Origin: Ghiorsea bivora
GTDB taxonomy: Bacteria; Pseudomonadota; Zetaproteobacteria; Mariprofundales; Mariprofundaceae
Direction of reading: 5' to 3'
NCBI RefSeq assembly: GCF_000744415.1
Contig: NZ_JQLW01000005.1
Coordinates: 224,650-288,649 of the forward strand
Length of the DNA stretch: 64,000 nucleotides
Of the stretch, positions 37,426 to 47,335 are shown one piece after another (the stretch's first letter is position 1; each line of letters begins with the position of its first letter). Both the position numbers and the translations under genes were made by a program. The notes beneath the pieces were generated by a model that saw only the letters and a program-made list of their open reading frames with translations, was not told where the DNA came from and made no database searches.

Positions 37426-38780
37426 GGTGTTGTCTCCAATTCAGGTGTGCTATCGGTATAACCAATCACCGAAATACCTGCGTTCAAACGCAACAAGGCA
37501 AGCTCTTGCCAAGCTGATGTTAACATTTGGATATATGCAGCTTGCGCATCAAAAGAGGTCTTATAAGCATCAACCACATTCAACACACTCAATTCACCTG
37601 CATCAAAAGCCTGATTGGTTAATCGAAGCATCTTTTTCGCTGGTTTAAGCACCTTCTTTTTGTAATGACTGGCTTGCTTCATCAAATGCTGCACATGCAA
37701 AAAACTTTTATACACGTTCACTTGCAAATCACGCTGCGTCGCTGCTAATGCAGCCTGATTTTGTTGTACACTATATTTGGCTTGGTTAACCCCACCTTGG
37801 TTCTGATTCCACAACGGCACATCCATGCTCAATACCAAACCTGTCACTGTATCCCGTTGACCAGCGAGAAAGTCCTTACGCATAAAAAGTGTGACCACGG
37901 GGTCGGCAAAGCGTTGAGCATACGCTACAGCAATACCTGCTTCAGCTTCTGCAATCGCTTGCCTGCTGACTTGAAGCGCAGGATGCTGTGCTAAAGCAGC
38001 ATCCAATATGCTGCGTGGATAAGCTTTTGTCACAGGCTGCAAAGCAGGAAAAACCAATGTCTTTTCCAAAGGTAACCCAAGCAAAGCTTTAAAATTTAAA
38101 GACGCTTCGTGATACAAACCCTCTGCTTTGGCAAGCTGCTGTTTGGCTGTTTCTTGCGCAATATTTAAACGCATCTCTTCCAAAGGCGTTAAATAACGTA
38201 CCAATGGATCAGAATTATCCTTTGTGTGCTCCTGTTTCTTAATTTCACGCAAACGCTGTTGACTTAAACGCAAGATTGCTTGTTTCATTTGCACATCATA
38301 AAAAGACTGTGCAATGGTATGTTCCAATTGTAATTGTTGCCGTTGATACATGGCTTCAGCTTTGGCTACACCCAACTCTGCTTGTTTTTGTTGTTTTGCA
38401 GCACGAAAAACAGGGATAGCTTGCGACACTGCAACTTCAGTAAAGTCATACCCACCAGCAGCATCTTCAATACCCAAAAAATTATCGGCTTGCACACTTA
38501 CATTCGGATTTGCCCAGGTTGTGCTCTGCTTAACTTTCCCTTGTTGCATACCAACTTGCGCCCGTGCCGCTTTCATTTCTGGTGTATTACTTATGCCAAT
38601 ATGAATACTTTTTTCTAGCGTAAGTGATAATTTATTTTCACCTGCCAATGCCAGCGATGACATGAATAAAATGCTACCGGTAAGTGAAAATTTTAAGCAC
38701 AACAAGCCTAACTTGCTACTGGGTACTAAATATCCAATGCTCATAAACAACCCTTGTTCTTTGATATTATCAAACACCAT
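37422..38780 (-). CDS. CzcC/TolC-family outer membrane component of metal efflux
   Basis: A 452-residue outer membrane efflux protein. The signal peptide (FSLTGSILFMSSLALAGE) lies about 30 residues into the frame, so the start may be the ATG at 38744 (SD AAGGG) rather than 38780. The OEP repeats show LTLEKSIHIGISNTPEMKAA and FDAGELSVLNVVDAYKTS, the latter typical of CzcC. It is first in the operon CzcC-CzcA-DUF3240, with a 4-base overlap to CzcA. An AT-rich 141-bp spacer with likely promoter lies upstream. Confidence 0.87.
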   Translation of the reverse strand: MVFDNIKEQGLFMSIGYLVPSSKLGLLCLKFSLTGSILFMSSLALAGENKLSLTLEKSIHIGISNTPEMKAARAQVGMQQGKVKQSTTWANPNVSVQADNFLGIEDAAGGYDFTEVAVSQAIPVFRAAKQQKQAELGVAKAEAMYQRQQLQLEHTIAQSFYDVQMKQAILRLSQQRLREIKKQEHTKDNSDPLVRYLTPLEEMRLNIAQETAKQQLAKAEGLYHEASLNFKALLGLPLEKTLVFPALQPVTKAYPRSILDAALAQHPALQVSRQAIAEAEAGIAVAYAQRFADPVVTLFMRKDFLAGQRDTVTGLVLSMDVPLWNQNQGGVNQAKYSVQQNQAALAATQRDLQVNVYKSFLHVQHLMKQASHYKKKVLKPAKKMLRLTNQAFDAGELSVLNVVDAYKTSFDAQAAYIQMLTSAWQELALLRLNAGISVIGYTDSTPELETTP

Positions 38781-38921
38781 ACTACCTTATTTGATTGCAG
38801 CGCATGCTGGTAAACAAGTATTAAGCTCATGTTAAGATTATAAAAAATGTTTAAGCATAAATATAATCGATAACTCTAAAAAGATTTGGCAAGGTTGTTT
38901 ATATGCATCAAATAACGTGTA

Positions 38922-39608
38922 CTATTTTTGGGGCCACCAACCTTGTTCTTGGAAGGACAATACTTGTGTACCCGCCAATAAAAAATGGTCCAAAAGTTTG
39001 ATGTCTAACGTATTACAAGCTTCAATCAATTGCCTTGTTAATGCAATATCTTGTTCACTGGCTAAAGCTGTGCCTGCTGGATGGTTATGAAAAATAATTA
39101 ATCCTTTGGCATCCAACTCCAAAGCGCGTTTAATCAAAGTACGGGGATACACCACTGCTCTATCAACCGTGCCTTCAAACAGTATTTCAGTAGAAATACA
39201 CTGGTTTTGTTGATCGGTAAACAGCGCACCAAAATATTCAATACTTTTTTCTTGAAGTTTAAGGCGCAACCAAGCTTTAACTGTTTCAGGTGAGTCTAGC
39301 TTAGGTTTTGATGCCAGTTCCGATTCAAGGTAACGCACTTGCGCTGCTTTCAAGAGTTTTAAGAGCTGCGCAGATTCTTTACCCAAACCTTCAACCGTTT
39401 GCAACTCTTGAACCTGTGCATCAAACACACCCGCTAAAGTTTGAAATTGTACCATCAATCGCTTGGCAACGGGTTTTACATCTTTGCGCGGAATTGCATA
39501 CGTCAGCAGCAATTCCAACACTTCATATTCATGGAACCCATCAAGACCATGCTCGGTAAAACGCTGTTTTAACCGAGCTCTATGCCCTTGAACAGACTTA
39601 TCTACCAA
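38922..39608 (-). CDS. radC: RadC-family JAB1/MPN-domain protein
   Basis: A 228-residue protein. The N-terminal helix-hairpin-helix-like part (YEVLELLLTYAIPRKDVKP, LQTVEGLGKESAQLLK) precedes the JAMM metalloprotease-like domain with the zinc motif IFHNHPAGTALASEQD, where the His-x-His and Asp ligands are present. Despite its name a repair role is not established; it may be a JAMM isopeptidase-like enzyme. It starts one base after the glyS stop, so they share a transcript. Confidence 0.93.
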   Translation of the reverse strand: MVDKSVQGHRARLKQRFTEHGLDGFHEYEVLELLLTYAIPRKDVKPVAKRLMVQFQTLAGVFDAQVQELQTVEGLGKESAQLLKLLKAAQVRYLESELASKPKLDSPETVKAWLRLKLQEKSIEYFGALFTDQQNQCISTEILFEGTVDRAVVYPRTLIKRALELDAKGLIIFHNHPAGTALASEQDIALTRQLIEACNTLDIKLLDHFLLAGTQVLSFQEQGWWPQK

Positions 39609-41690
39609 TCAGGCAAGCCTCGATACATCCGCAAGGCGCAAAAACAAGCCTCGCAAACGCGATAACAACGCCAAACGATTGACTTTAATCGCATCATCAT
39701 CCGCCATCACCATTACACCATCAAAGAAGGCATCCACAGGCTCTCGTAAGCCTGCCAACACTTGAAGTTGAGCCTCTGCATCATCGGGGAAGTTACTCTC
39801 AGCTTTCTGCAATGCTGAGAACAACGCTTTTTCCACATCTTCCACAAGTAATGATTCATCAATATCACTGCTCACATCACCTGCTTTTTTCAGAATGTTG
39901 GCAATGCGTTTATTCGCTGCCGCCACAGCCTGCCCCGCTTCGGAATCGGCAAAACCTGTTAACAAGCGCGCCACCTGCAAATGTTTATGCAGTGGCAAAG
40001 CTAGGTTTGCACCCAATGCCGCATCACATGCAGGTTTGGTCACATCAAAACCATCAGATAAACCCAAGAAACGCTCATGAATAAAGGACAGCACTGCCGC
40101 TTGTGTTTCATCACTAATCGTAATCGTCACACGCTGTTGATTCCATTGCTTGGAAGCTTCCTGCAACACCTCTTGCAAGGTCATATCAACCGGATTGGTT
40201 TCATCTGCCAACAAGCGCACAAGACCAATGGCTGCACGACGCAAAGCAAACGGGTCAGCACTCGCAGTTGGGATTTTACCCAAGTGGAAATAACCCAACA
40301 ATTTATCTGCGCGTTCCACCACAGCAATCGCTTTGGCAATCGACGAAGTCGGCAAGTCATCATCTGCACCTGCGGGGGCATAATGTTGACTAATCGCTTC
40401 AGCAACTTCTTTATTTTCACCATCCATTTCGGCGTAAATGCCGCCCATATAACCTTGAAGTTCAGGAAACTCACCCACCAAGCCAGTAGTTAAATCGGAT
40501 TTACACAAGTATGCAGCGCGTTGCGTATCATTGGCATCGACACCCAGCTTATCTGCATTATCAAGTACAAAACCACGCAAACGACGTACTTGGTCACCCA
40601 CCATACCTAAGCCATCTTGGAACACAATTTCCGATAGTTTTTCTACACGTGATTCTAAGCTTTCTTTGGGGTCACGCTCAAAGAAAAACATAGCATCAGC
40701 AAGGCGTGCATTGACCACGCGCTCATTACCATGCGCCACCATAGCAGGGTCATTGGATTTGATGTTTGCTACAGCAAAGAATACATTGGATGTATTACCA
40801 TCCTTATCTTTGGTTGAGAAGCAGCGTTGATGATGTTTCAGCTCAATGCGGCTCACTTCAATCGGCAAAGCGAGGAATTTCTCTTCATATTTGCCTGTAA
40901 TCACATGCGGCCATTCGGTTAAGTCGGTGACTTCTTCAACCAAAGCATCATCTTCGACCAAAGCCACACCTACAGCTTTGGCTGCATTGTTCAAACCTTG
41001 CACAATACTTGCTTTGCGCGCATCTCTATCGGCAATCACCATGCGCTCTTCTAACCACGCAAATGGATCTGTTACACTGATGTCACCCTTGGCATCTTTA
41101 CACATGCGATGGGCATAGGATTGTTTGCCTGCTTGGATACCAGCAAAGGAAAAGTCCAACACATCATCACCCAATCGCGCCACAATCCAACGGATGGGGC
41201 GAATAAAACTATCGCCTCGGCTCTCACCATCTTGCCATTGCATTTGTTTGGGGCTTGGCAATCCGCGCAAGATTGCAGGCATGGCTTCAGCAATAATATC
41301 AATCGTTTTGCGCCCTTTCACGGTGATAACCGCTTTCATATATTTGGCTTTACCATCACCTTTATCGGTAAATTCAAAGTCAGATACACTTAAACCCGAT
41401 TTACGGGCAAATCCTTCTGCTGCTTTGCTTGGCTCGCCATCTTTGAGCGCGATATTTTCAGGCGGCCCCCAAATCACTTGCTCGCTGTCGGCTTGCATGG
41501 TTGGGCACGCTGCAACATGAATCAACAAACGGCGCGGGGTCACCCCCAAACGCAGATCCGACACATCTAAATTCGCATCGTTAAACAATTTCACCAACGC
41601 AGCTTGAAGTGCGCTGCCCATACGAGGTGCAACACCTGCGGGGATTTCTTCCACACCAATTTCAATCAATAGTGGTTTCAAATCACTCAT
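39609..41690 (-). CDS. glyS: glycyl-tRNA synthetase beta subunit
   Basis: Beta subunit of the heterotetrameric bacterial glycyl-tRNA synthetase, 693 residues (E. coli 689). It has the start [18 protein letters not shown], the HD-like middle ([17 protein letters not shown]), and a C-terminal anticodon-binding DALR-like region ([22 protein letters not shown]). It overlaps glyQ by 4 bases, as in most proteobacteria. Housekeeping gene. Confidence 0.96.
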   Translation of the reverse strand: MSDLKPLLIEIGVEEIPAGVAPRMGSALQAALVKLFNDANLDVSDLRLGVTPRRLLIHVAACPTMQADSEQVIWGPPENIALKDGEPSKAAEGFARKSGLSVSDFEFTDKGDGKAKYMKAVITVKGRKTIDIIAEAMPAILRGLPSPKQMQWQDGESRGDSFIRPIRWIVARLGDDVLDFSFAGIQAGKQSYAHRMCKDAKGDISVTDPFAWLEERMVIADRDARKASIVQGLNNAAKAVGVALVEDDALVEEVTDLTEWPHVITGKYEEKFLALPIEVSRIELKHHQRCFSTKDKDGNTSNVFFAVANIKSNDPAMVAHGNERVVNARLADAMFFFERDPKESLESRVEKLSEIVFQDGLGMVGDQVRRLRGFVLDNADKLGVDANDTQRAAYLCKSDLTTGLVGEFPELQGYMGGIYAEMDGENKEVAEAISQHYAPAGADDDLPTSSIAKAIAVVERADKLLGYFHLGKIPTASADPFALRRAAIGLVRLLADETNPVDMTLQEVLQEASKQWNQQRVTITISDETQAAVLSFIHERFLGLSDGFDVTKPACDAALGANLALPLHKHLQVARLLTGFADSEAGQAVAAANKRIANILKKAGDVSSDIDESLLVEDVEKALFSALQKAESNFPDDAEAQLQVLAGLREPVDAFFDGVMVMADDDAIKVNRLALLSRLRGLFLRLADVSRLA

Positions 41691-42544
41691 GATTCCACCC
41701 CCGCATACCCTTGGGCAACGGTGCGTGATAATCCACGAACACGCCCAATAAAGCGTTGCCGCTCAGCCACCGAAATCGCGCCCCTTGCATCCAACAAGTT
41801 AAAGGCATGAGATGCTTTAATCACTTCTTCGTAGGCAGGTAAAAACAAGTTATTTTCTGCCAGCTTTTTGCAATCGCCTTCAGCTTGGTCAAATTGCTGT
41901 TGTAAAAATTCAATGTTGGCATGTTCAAAGTTATACGCTGAAAATTCCTGCTCATTACGTAAAAACACTTCGCCATAGGTCACTTGCTTGCCATCAGGCT
42001 GCTCCACCCAAATCAGGTCATACACATTTTCTACGCCTTGGATATACATCGCCAAGCGTTCCAAGCCATAAGTAATCTCGCCTGGGGTGCGCGGTAATTC
42101 AACGCCACCCACCTGTTGAAAATAGGTAAACTGAGTTACTTCCATGCCGTTAAGCCAAACTTCCCAACCCAAACCCCATGCGCCAAGTGTTGGCGATTCC
42201 CAATCATCTTCAACAAAACGAATATCGTGAACATCAGTATCAATGCCGATTTCACGCAAAGATGCCAAATACAAATCCAAAATATCATCAGGTGCAGGTT
42301 TTAGAATCACCTGAAATTGATAATAATGTTGTAAGCGGTTGGGGTTTTCACCATAGCGCCCATCGGTTGGGCGGCGGCACGGCTGCACATAAGCCGTGCG
42401 CCAATCTTTATCATCCAACACCCTCAAAAAGGTGGATGGGTGGAATGTGCCAGCACCCATAGAGCTATCATAAGGCTGCTGAACCACGCAGCCCTGCTTT
42501 GCCCAAAAGTGTTGCAATGTCAGCAATAAATCTTGAAATGTCAC
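41687..42544 (-). CDS. glyQ: glycyl-tRNA synthetase alpha subunit
   Basis: Catalytic alpha subunit, 285 residues (E. coli 303). Class II motifs are seen in [33 protein letters not shown], and [20 protein letters not shown]. It precedes glyS with a 4-base overlap. The upstream 203-bp spacer carries a short reading frame that looks like a remnant. Confidence 0.96.
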   Translation of the reverse strand: MTFQDLLLTLQHFWAKQGCVVQQPYDSSMGAGTFHPSTFLRVLDDKDWRTAYVQPCRRPTDGRYGENPNRLQHYYQFQVILKPAPDDILDLYLASLREIGIDTDVHDIRFVEDDWESPTLGAWGLGWEVWLNGMEVTQFTYFQQVGGVELPRTPGEITYGLERLAMYIQGVENVYDLIWVEQPDGKQVTYGEVFLRNEQEFSAYNFEHANIEFLQQQFDQAEGDCKKLAENNLFLPAYEEVIKASHAFNLLDARGAISVAERQRFIGRVRGLSRTVAQGYAGVES

Positions 42545-42747
42545 GGTAAAAACTCCGATGCCTAGCTTAAAACAATAATCTTTCTTGCTCGAACTATATC
42601 GACATCAGTTTTTTCGTCATTACAAACTTGGCACAGATTGCATTTATGCGTTTAGTCTTGCATGATATGCCTATGAATATTGAATTAACAGGGCATAAAC
42701 CCTTACGCTCTGCAAATCATGAGCAAATGCAAAAGAGACTATCATAG

Positions 42748-43626
42748 ATGGAGTTACCAAAGTTTAATGACACATTCATGCCTATTTTAGAAGTCCTAAA
42801 TGATGGAAAAGTAATAAAAGGTCGCGATTTGGTTAGAATTGTCGAAGAAAAATTTTACTCTGACTTGCCTCCAGAACTTCTTGAACAAACAACAAAAAGT
42901 GGGCGTAGGTTAATAGAAGATAGAATTAGCTGGGGTAAGACCTACCTAAAAAAGGGAGGGCTTGTTCATTACCCCCAACGAGGGCATGTTCAAATTACCG
43001 AAAAAGGAAAAGAAGCAACGCTACAAAATGTATCATTACAAGAAATTCAATCTAACGTCATTCGGTTGTATGAGCCTGAAAACAAATCATCACCAAATAC
43101 AAATATTGAAGCTAGTGCTACACCGCAAGACCTTATTGATCTAGGATTTGAAAAAATTGAAAGAGAAGTAAAAGATGAGCTGCTTTCAAAACTAAAAGAG
43201 GTTGACCCCTACTCTTTCGAAAAAATTATTTTAATTTTACTTAAAAAAATGGGCTATGGCGACTTTATCGAAACAGCTAAGTCTGGCGATGGTGGGATAG
43301 ATGGAATAATAAATGAAGACCAATTGGGCTTAGAAAAAATATATATCCAAGCAAAGCGCTATACTACTAATAAAGTGCGAGAAACTGATATACGCAATTT
43401 TATTGGTGCTATGAGTGGAGACACTCGTAAAGGCATATTTGTTACCACGTCATCTTTTGATGAAAAAGCAAAAACCAAAACAAGGGATGCGCATCATACT
43501 ATCATTTTAATCGATGGTTCAAAACTTGTAGATTTAATGCATAAATTTAATGTTGGTGTGCAAATAAAAAGTCACTATGAAGTAAAAATGCTAGATAATG
43601 ATTTTTTTGATGCCGAAGACATATAG
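42748..43626 (+). CDS. Mrr-type restriction endonuclease
   Basis: A 292-residue protein. The N-terminal winged-helix Mrr_N domain spans about residues 1-90 (GKVIKGRDLVRIVEEKFYSD, ISWGKTYLKKGGLVHYPQRG). The Mrr catalytic domain follows from about residue 155. The PD-(D/E)xK-type active site is in GDGGIDGIINED (Asp) and YIQAKRYTT (Q-x-K). The C-terminus includes FVTTSSFDEKAKTKT. Mrr cleaves DNA carrying certain methylated bases. No methyltransferase is adjacent. It stands alone between glyQ and arsC with AT-rich composition, suggesting gain by transfer. Confidence 0.85.
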   Translation: MELPKFNDTFMPILEVLNDGKVIKGRDLVRIVEEKFYSDLPPELLEQTTKSGRRLIEDRISWGKTYLKKGGLVHYPQRGHVQITEKGKEATLQNVSLQEIQSNVIRLYEPENKSSPNTNIEASATPQDLIDLGFEKIEREVKDELLSKLKEVDPYSFEKIILILLKKMGYGDFIETAKSGDGGIDGIINEDQLGLEKIYIQAKRYTTNKVRETDIRNFIGAMSGDTRKGIFVTTSSFDEKAKTKTRDAHHTIILIDGSKLVDLMHKFNVGVQIKSHYEVKMLDNDFFDAEDI

Positions 43627-43671
43627 ATTATTAGGAAACCCTACTTACTCTGGGTCAGAACCCTTTTAGCC

Positions 43672-43695
43672 AAAAAGCGAGGGGCTAAACCCCTC
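43672..43695 (-). terminator. terminator downstream of the slyD-arsC operon
   Basis: GAGGGG / CCCCTC stem with a 5-base loop (TTTAG read on the minus strand), followed on that strand by GCTTTTTGG. It begins 7 bases after the arsC stop, in the right orientation for a rho-independent terminator. Confidence 0.75.
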
Positions 43696-43701
43696 ACCTC
43701 A

Positions 43702-44049
43702 TCAAGCAATAATCGGTAAAATTAACTCCAATGGTCTTGCAATCGCAGCTTTTAAGTCGTTGGCAACAATCGGGCGCTCAATCATTTTGGGATGTTCCAC
43801 CATCAACGCAATCAATTCATCACGGCTTAAATCTTTGCCTTGGATGTATTCTTTGTATTCGGCTTCACCTTTGCGCATCAAGTCTTGCGGCTCCATGCCT
43901 AACTTATCGAGAATAGCTGTTAACTCTTCAATCGTAGGTGGATTTTTAAGGTAGTCGATAACCTCATGCTCCACACCTTTTTCTTCTAAAAGGTTTAAAG
44001 CTGCTCGAGATTTACTGCATCTTGGGTTATGGTATATTTGAATAGCCAT
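43702..44049 (-). CDS. arsC: arsenate reductase, glutaredoxin-dependent (ArsC/YffB family)
   Basis: A 115-residue thioredoxin-fold protein. The start IQIYHNPRCSKSRAALNLL has the catalytic Cys in NPRCSKSR. It ends with ERPIVANDLKAAIARPLELILPII, where the ERPIV motif typical of arsenate-binding ArsC occurs. It is therefore more likely the arsenate reductase than YffB or Spx. Glutathione and glutaredoxin are the expected reductants, and gshA lies at 30844. It is encoded right after slyD, sharing one base of overlap. This is the second, unrelated arsenate reductase in the window. Confidence 0.88.
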   Translation of the reverse strand: MAIQIYHNPRCSKSRAALNLLEEKGVEHEVIDYLKNPPTIEELTAILDKLGMEPQDLMRKGEAEYKEYIQGKDLSRDELIALMVEHPKMIERPIVANDLKAAIARPLELILPIIA

Positions 44050-44543
44050 TAGTGACCACAGCCGCCTTCGCCATGTACATGTCCATGCTCTAATTCTTCT
44101 GAAGTTGCATCACGAATACTCAAGATTTCAACATCGAAGTTTAAAGTTTCACCTGCAAGCGGGTGATTGGCATCAATGGTGACCACTTTATCATCCACTG
44201 CAACCACTGTCACCAACTCAACACCGTGTTCCGCTTCAGCTTCAAAGCGCATACCCACCTCAATATCACCATCAAACTGGAACACATCACGTGGCACGGC
44301 TTGTGTAAGCTCAGGGTTGCGCTCACCATAACCTTCAGCAGGTGCAACTGATGTTTTAATCACATCACCCACTTTTTTGCCTTCCAATTCTTTTTCCAAA
44401 CCAGGCACCAAGTTTTCCATGCCATGAATATATGGCAATGGCGCTTCACCACGCGATGAATCCACAGTCTCACCTTTATCATTGGTTAATGTGTAATGAA
44501 TTTCCACGGCTTTATTTGCTGCAATACTTAATTCTGACATCAA
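44049..44543 (-). CDS. slyD: SlyD-type FKBP peptidyl-prolyl isomerase
   Basis: A 164-residue cytoplasmic foldase and metallochaperone. The FKBP domain has IHYTLTNDKGETVDSSRGEAP, IHGMENLVPGLEKELEGKKVGD and an insert-in-flap chaperone domain. The C-terminal tail is short and histidine-rich (HGHVHGEGGCGH) and can bind nickel, zinc or copper, as in E. coli SlyD, though the E. coli tail is longer. It overlaps the small gene upstream by 4 bases and the arsC gene by one base. Confidence 0.92.
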   Translation of the reverse strand: MMSELSIAANKAVEIHYTLTNDKGETVDSSRGEAPLPYIHGMENLVPGLEKELEGKKVGDVIKTSVAPAEGYGERNPELTQAVPRDVFQFDGDIEVGMRFEAEAEHGVELVTVVAVDDKVVTIDANHPLAGETLNFDVEILSIRDATSEELEHGHVHGEGGCGH

Positions 44544-44785
44544 GTGTCTCCTTGGTTTTGGCTATGTTTAAACAGCAAATATTGTTCATATTCCTGCATA
44601 TCCATTTTACCTAAAATAAATAATTCATGGTCAGCAAGCGTGTCGGCATCAGGTGTCACACCTTCTTTCTCGTAGTGTGCCTCTGCCTGTTTGCGACGGC
44701 TTGCAATTTCAACATCTGAAACACTATGCTCACGTTGCATGGCATCATCTCGCCATGTTTCTGCCGTTTTGTATTTACCAACCAT
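44540..44785 (-). CDS. small protein, function unknown
   Basis: An 81-residue soluble, charged protein (start MVGKYKTAETWRDDAMQRE, end QEYEQYLLFKHSQNQGDT), with helical periodicity. The GTG at 44803 extends it by six residues, but ATG 44785 is preferred because the extension has no ribosome site. It overlaps slyD by 4 bases and so is translated with it. The two-helix C-terminal portion loosely resembles small antitoxin-like proteins, but I would not assign a family. Confidence 0.65.
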   Translation of the reverse strand: MVGKYKTAETWRDDAMQREHSVSDVEIASRRKQAEAHYEKEGVTPDADTLADHELFILGKMDMQEYEQYLLFKHSQNQGDT

Positions 44786-44833
44786 AGCGCAATACAGCCA
44801 CACGCATAAAAAATGTCAATTTTGATAACCTTA

Positions 44834-45502
44834 TTAAAATGGAATCACCTTGCCATCAAAAGCAACAAGCTGCCCCAGCTCATAATCATCAACACGACTT
44901 ATCACATCCGTCATACCTGCCACCGATGTTTGCACATCAATCAAACCAGACTGGTGCGTCATATCTGTGCTTACCCAACCTGGGTGCAGGGTGATAACCG
45001 AAACACCCGACGGCTTTAAATCAATCGCCATAGATTTAGAAACAATGATTAAACCCGCTTTCGCTGCACGGTAAGCATATGTGCCACCACTTCCATTATC
45101 ATCGCTTGAGCCCATTTTGGAGCTGATATTTGCGATGGTGCCACCTGCTTGAATCATACGGTCTTTAAGCTGCTGAACCACGCGCAATGGACCAACACAA
45201 TCTACATTAAACACTTCTAACATGGCATCTGATGTAATACTATCCAAATCCTGCCCACCATACGGACCATAAATGCCTGCATTATTAATCAACAAATCAA
45301 TGCTAGCTGGCAAGCTTAAATCATCCACATTAAAATCTTGGCTAACATCCAATTGTACCGTATGTAGTTTGTTATTATTGATGTCCGCAAGCCCATCTAA
45401 GTTTGAGCGGTAACATGCCCAAACCTCATCATCTTTGTTTAAATAATGCTGAACAAATCCTAAACCCAAACCACGGTTTGCACCTGTAATAACTATATTC
45501 AT
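44834..45502 (-). CDS. short-chain dehydrogenase/reductase
   Basis: A 222-residue NAD(P)-dependent oxidoreductase of the classical SDR type. The cofactor motif TGANRGLGLGF is at the start. The NNAG motif is in DLLINNAGIYG. The catalytic Ser lies in NISSKMGSS, and the YxxxK in YAYRAAKAGL. It resembles the C-factor (CsgA-like) group. Substrate unknown. AGGAGG precedes the ATG. Confidence 0.88.
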   Translation of the reverse strand: MNIVITGANRGLGLGFVQHYLNKDDEVWACYRSNLDGLADINNNKLHTVQLDVSQDFNVDDLSLPASIDLLINNAGIYGPYGGQDLDSITSDAMLEVFNVDCVGPLRVVQQLKDRMIQAGGTIANISSKMGSSDDNGSGGTYAYRAAKAGLIIVSKSMAIDLKPSGVSVITLHPGWVSTDMTHQSGLIDVQTSVAGMTDVISRVDDYELGQLVAFDGKVIPF

Positions 45503-45506
45503 CTCT

Positions 45507-45791
45507 TTAACCTCCTATGGCGAAACAGCATGGATAATTTGATACTAGCCTATCATTTTTATCAAACCCAACTGTCCACATTTCACCACCTGTTTTACCA
45601 AACCATAACATCTTTTTACACAACCCTGCTTTGTCTTCACCCAACATTTCTGAGCCCCAAGCTAAATACTCATTGCATTGTGATGTCTTGATTGGTTCGC
45701 ACAACATAGAAACAGTCTTTGTTAAACTATCCCTTCGGGAAAGTTTATTATACTGACTGTGTATGTGATTATCGAAGTATATAAGATACAT
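45507..45791 (-). CDS. small protein of unknown function, possibly broken
   Basis: A 94-residue reading frame without a good ribosome site. The segment LTKTVSMLCEPIKTSQCNEYL, then WFGKTGGEMWTVGFDKNDRLVSNY, loosely resembles the SmpA/OmlA lipoprotein fold, but the start of such a protein (signal peptide and lipobox) is missing. It may be a 5'-truncated remnant or a short real protein; the start is uncertain. It ends 5 bases before the SDR start and lies downstream of comM. Confidence 0.35.
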   Translation of the reverse strand: MYLIYFDNHIHSQYNKLSRRDSLTKTVSMLCEPIKTSQCNEYLAWGSEMLGEDKAGLCKKMLWFGKTGGEMWTVGFDKNDRLVSNYPCCFAIGG

Positions 45792-45829
45792 AATCTAACC
45801 CAAAAAAAAGACCAAAACAACTTTAACCC

Positions 45830-47332
45830 TCATTCGCTATCCCCTCGGTATTGCAAAGCTTCCGCAATATGTTCCGAAATCACATGCTCAGAACCTGCCA
45901 AATCGGCAATCGTTCGTGCCACTTTTAAAGTCCGATGATAACTGCGTGCTGATAAACCAAAACGATTGAGTGCTGTGGTTAATAGTTCTGCACCCTGTGC
46001 ATCAGGCTTGGCATGTTCTTCCAAAGCTGTGGGCAATAACCGCGCATTCACCACTTCACCTTGTCTTGCATATTGAATGGCTCGTGCTTTGAGTACACGC
46101 GCTTTCACTTCCACCGATGATTCGCCAGCCTGCATTTGCGTAAGCTCTTCATGATCCACAGGTGGCACATGAATACGAATATCAAAGCGGTCTAACAATG
46201 GTCCTGAAATACGACCTACATAGCGAGACACTTGCGTTTGTGAACATCGACAAGCTTTGGTCGGGTGACCCAAATAACCACAAGGGCATGGGTTCATCGC
46301 ACCAATCAACTGAAATTCAGCAGGAAATGTTAACGTATCAGCAGCTCGTGCAATGCTTACAGTACCACTTTCCAAAGGTTGACGTAGCACTTCCAACACG
46401 GATCGTTTAAATTCAGCAAGTTCATCAAGAAATAAAATTCCATGTAAACAACGACTTACCTCCCCTGGCTTGGGAATCTGACCACCTCCAATCATAGCCA
46501 CATCCGATGCTGAATGATGGGGCGACCTAAATGGTGGTATAGATGACATGGGTGGGCGAGCTTCACCTGCAATACTATATACTCGCGCTACAGCTAAACG
46601 CTGCTCATCGGTCAATTCAGGAAGAATACTAGGTAAACGTGATGCCAACATACTTTTACCTGAACCCGGAGGGCCACTCATAAGAAGGTGGTGACCGCCA
46701 GCGGCAACAATTTCCAAAGCACGGCGCGCCTGTTGTTGCCCGCGTACATCCTTGAGGTCTAAAGCTTGTTCATCATAATGCTCTACGGGTTGGACAGGTT
46801 TAAAACGTTGTAACAACCGTTTACCTTGAATGTGAGCTGCCACTTCCAGCAAGTTACTCGCCGCAATCACTTCAATACCTTGCACCACAGCTGCTTCTTC
46901 CACATTAGCGAGTGGTACAATCATGGTTTTAAAACCTTGGCTTTGCGCAAACATGGTGAGCGGTAATACGCCTGCAACAGGGTTTAGGCGACCATCCAAT
47001 GCAAGCTCGCCCACCATAAAAGGCAGCCTGCTTTCATTTTCCACACGAATTTGACCCGATGCCATCAGTAAACCCACAGCCACGGGCAAATCAAAATGTG
47101 AACCGTCTTTACGCTTGTCCGCAGGGGCTAAGTTTACGGTTATGTGTCTTAATGGGAATTCAAAATTAGAATTGAGAAGAGCAGCGCGAACTCTATCTCT
47201 GGCCTCACGAACCGCTGCATCAGGCAGCCCCACCAAACTCCACGAAGGCATACCCCGTGATAAATCCACCTCAACATCAACAGCTTCCGCTTCAAGCCCA
47301 CGAAGTGATGCACTAGCCAATCTTGCTAACAT
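45830..47332 (-). CDS. comM: ComM/YifB-family AAA+ ATPase (Mg-chelatase-like)
   Basis: A 500-residue hexameric helicase that promotes branch migration of D-loops during natural transformation in proteobacteria. An N-terminal ChlI-like (Lon-type) domain is visible: GLPDAAVREARDRVRAALL. The Walker A GPPGSGKSMLASRLP and Walker B ILFLDELAEF lie in the AAA core. Its C-terminus has the Mg_chelatase_C part (RLLPTALEEHAKPDAQ). It follows ubiK on the same strand with a 3-base gap. Confidence 0.92.
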   Translation of the reverse strand: MLARLASASLRGLEAEAVDVEVDLSRGMPSWSLVGLPDAAVREARDRVRAALLNSNFEFPLRHITVNLAPADKRKDGSHFDLPVAVGLLMASGQIRVENESRLPFMVGELALDGRLNPVAGVLPLTMFAQSQGFKTMIVPLANVEEAAVVQGIEVIAASNLLEVAAHIQGKRLLQRFKPVQPVEHYDEQALDLKDVRGQQQARRALEIVAAGGHHLLMSGPPGSGKSMLASRLPSILPELTDEQRLAVARVYSIAGEARPPMSSIPPFRSPHHSASDVAMIGGGQIPKPGEVSRCLHGILFLDELAEFKRSVLEVLRQPLESGTVSIARAADTLTFPAEFQLIGAMNPCPCGYLGHPTKACRCSQTQVSRYVGRISGPLLDRFDIRIHVPPVDHEELTQMQAGESSVEVKARVLKARAIQYARQGEVVNARLLPTALEEHAKPDAQGAELLTTALNRFGLSARSYHRTLKVARTIADLAGSEHVISEHIAEALQYRGDSE

Positions 47333-47335
47333 AAA

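Noticed and set aside
40077-41520. Plus-strand frames within glyS
   Set aside because: They are antisense shadows of a conserved housekeeping gene.
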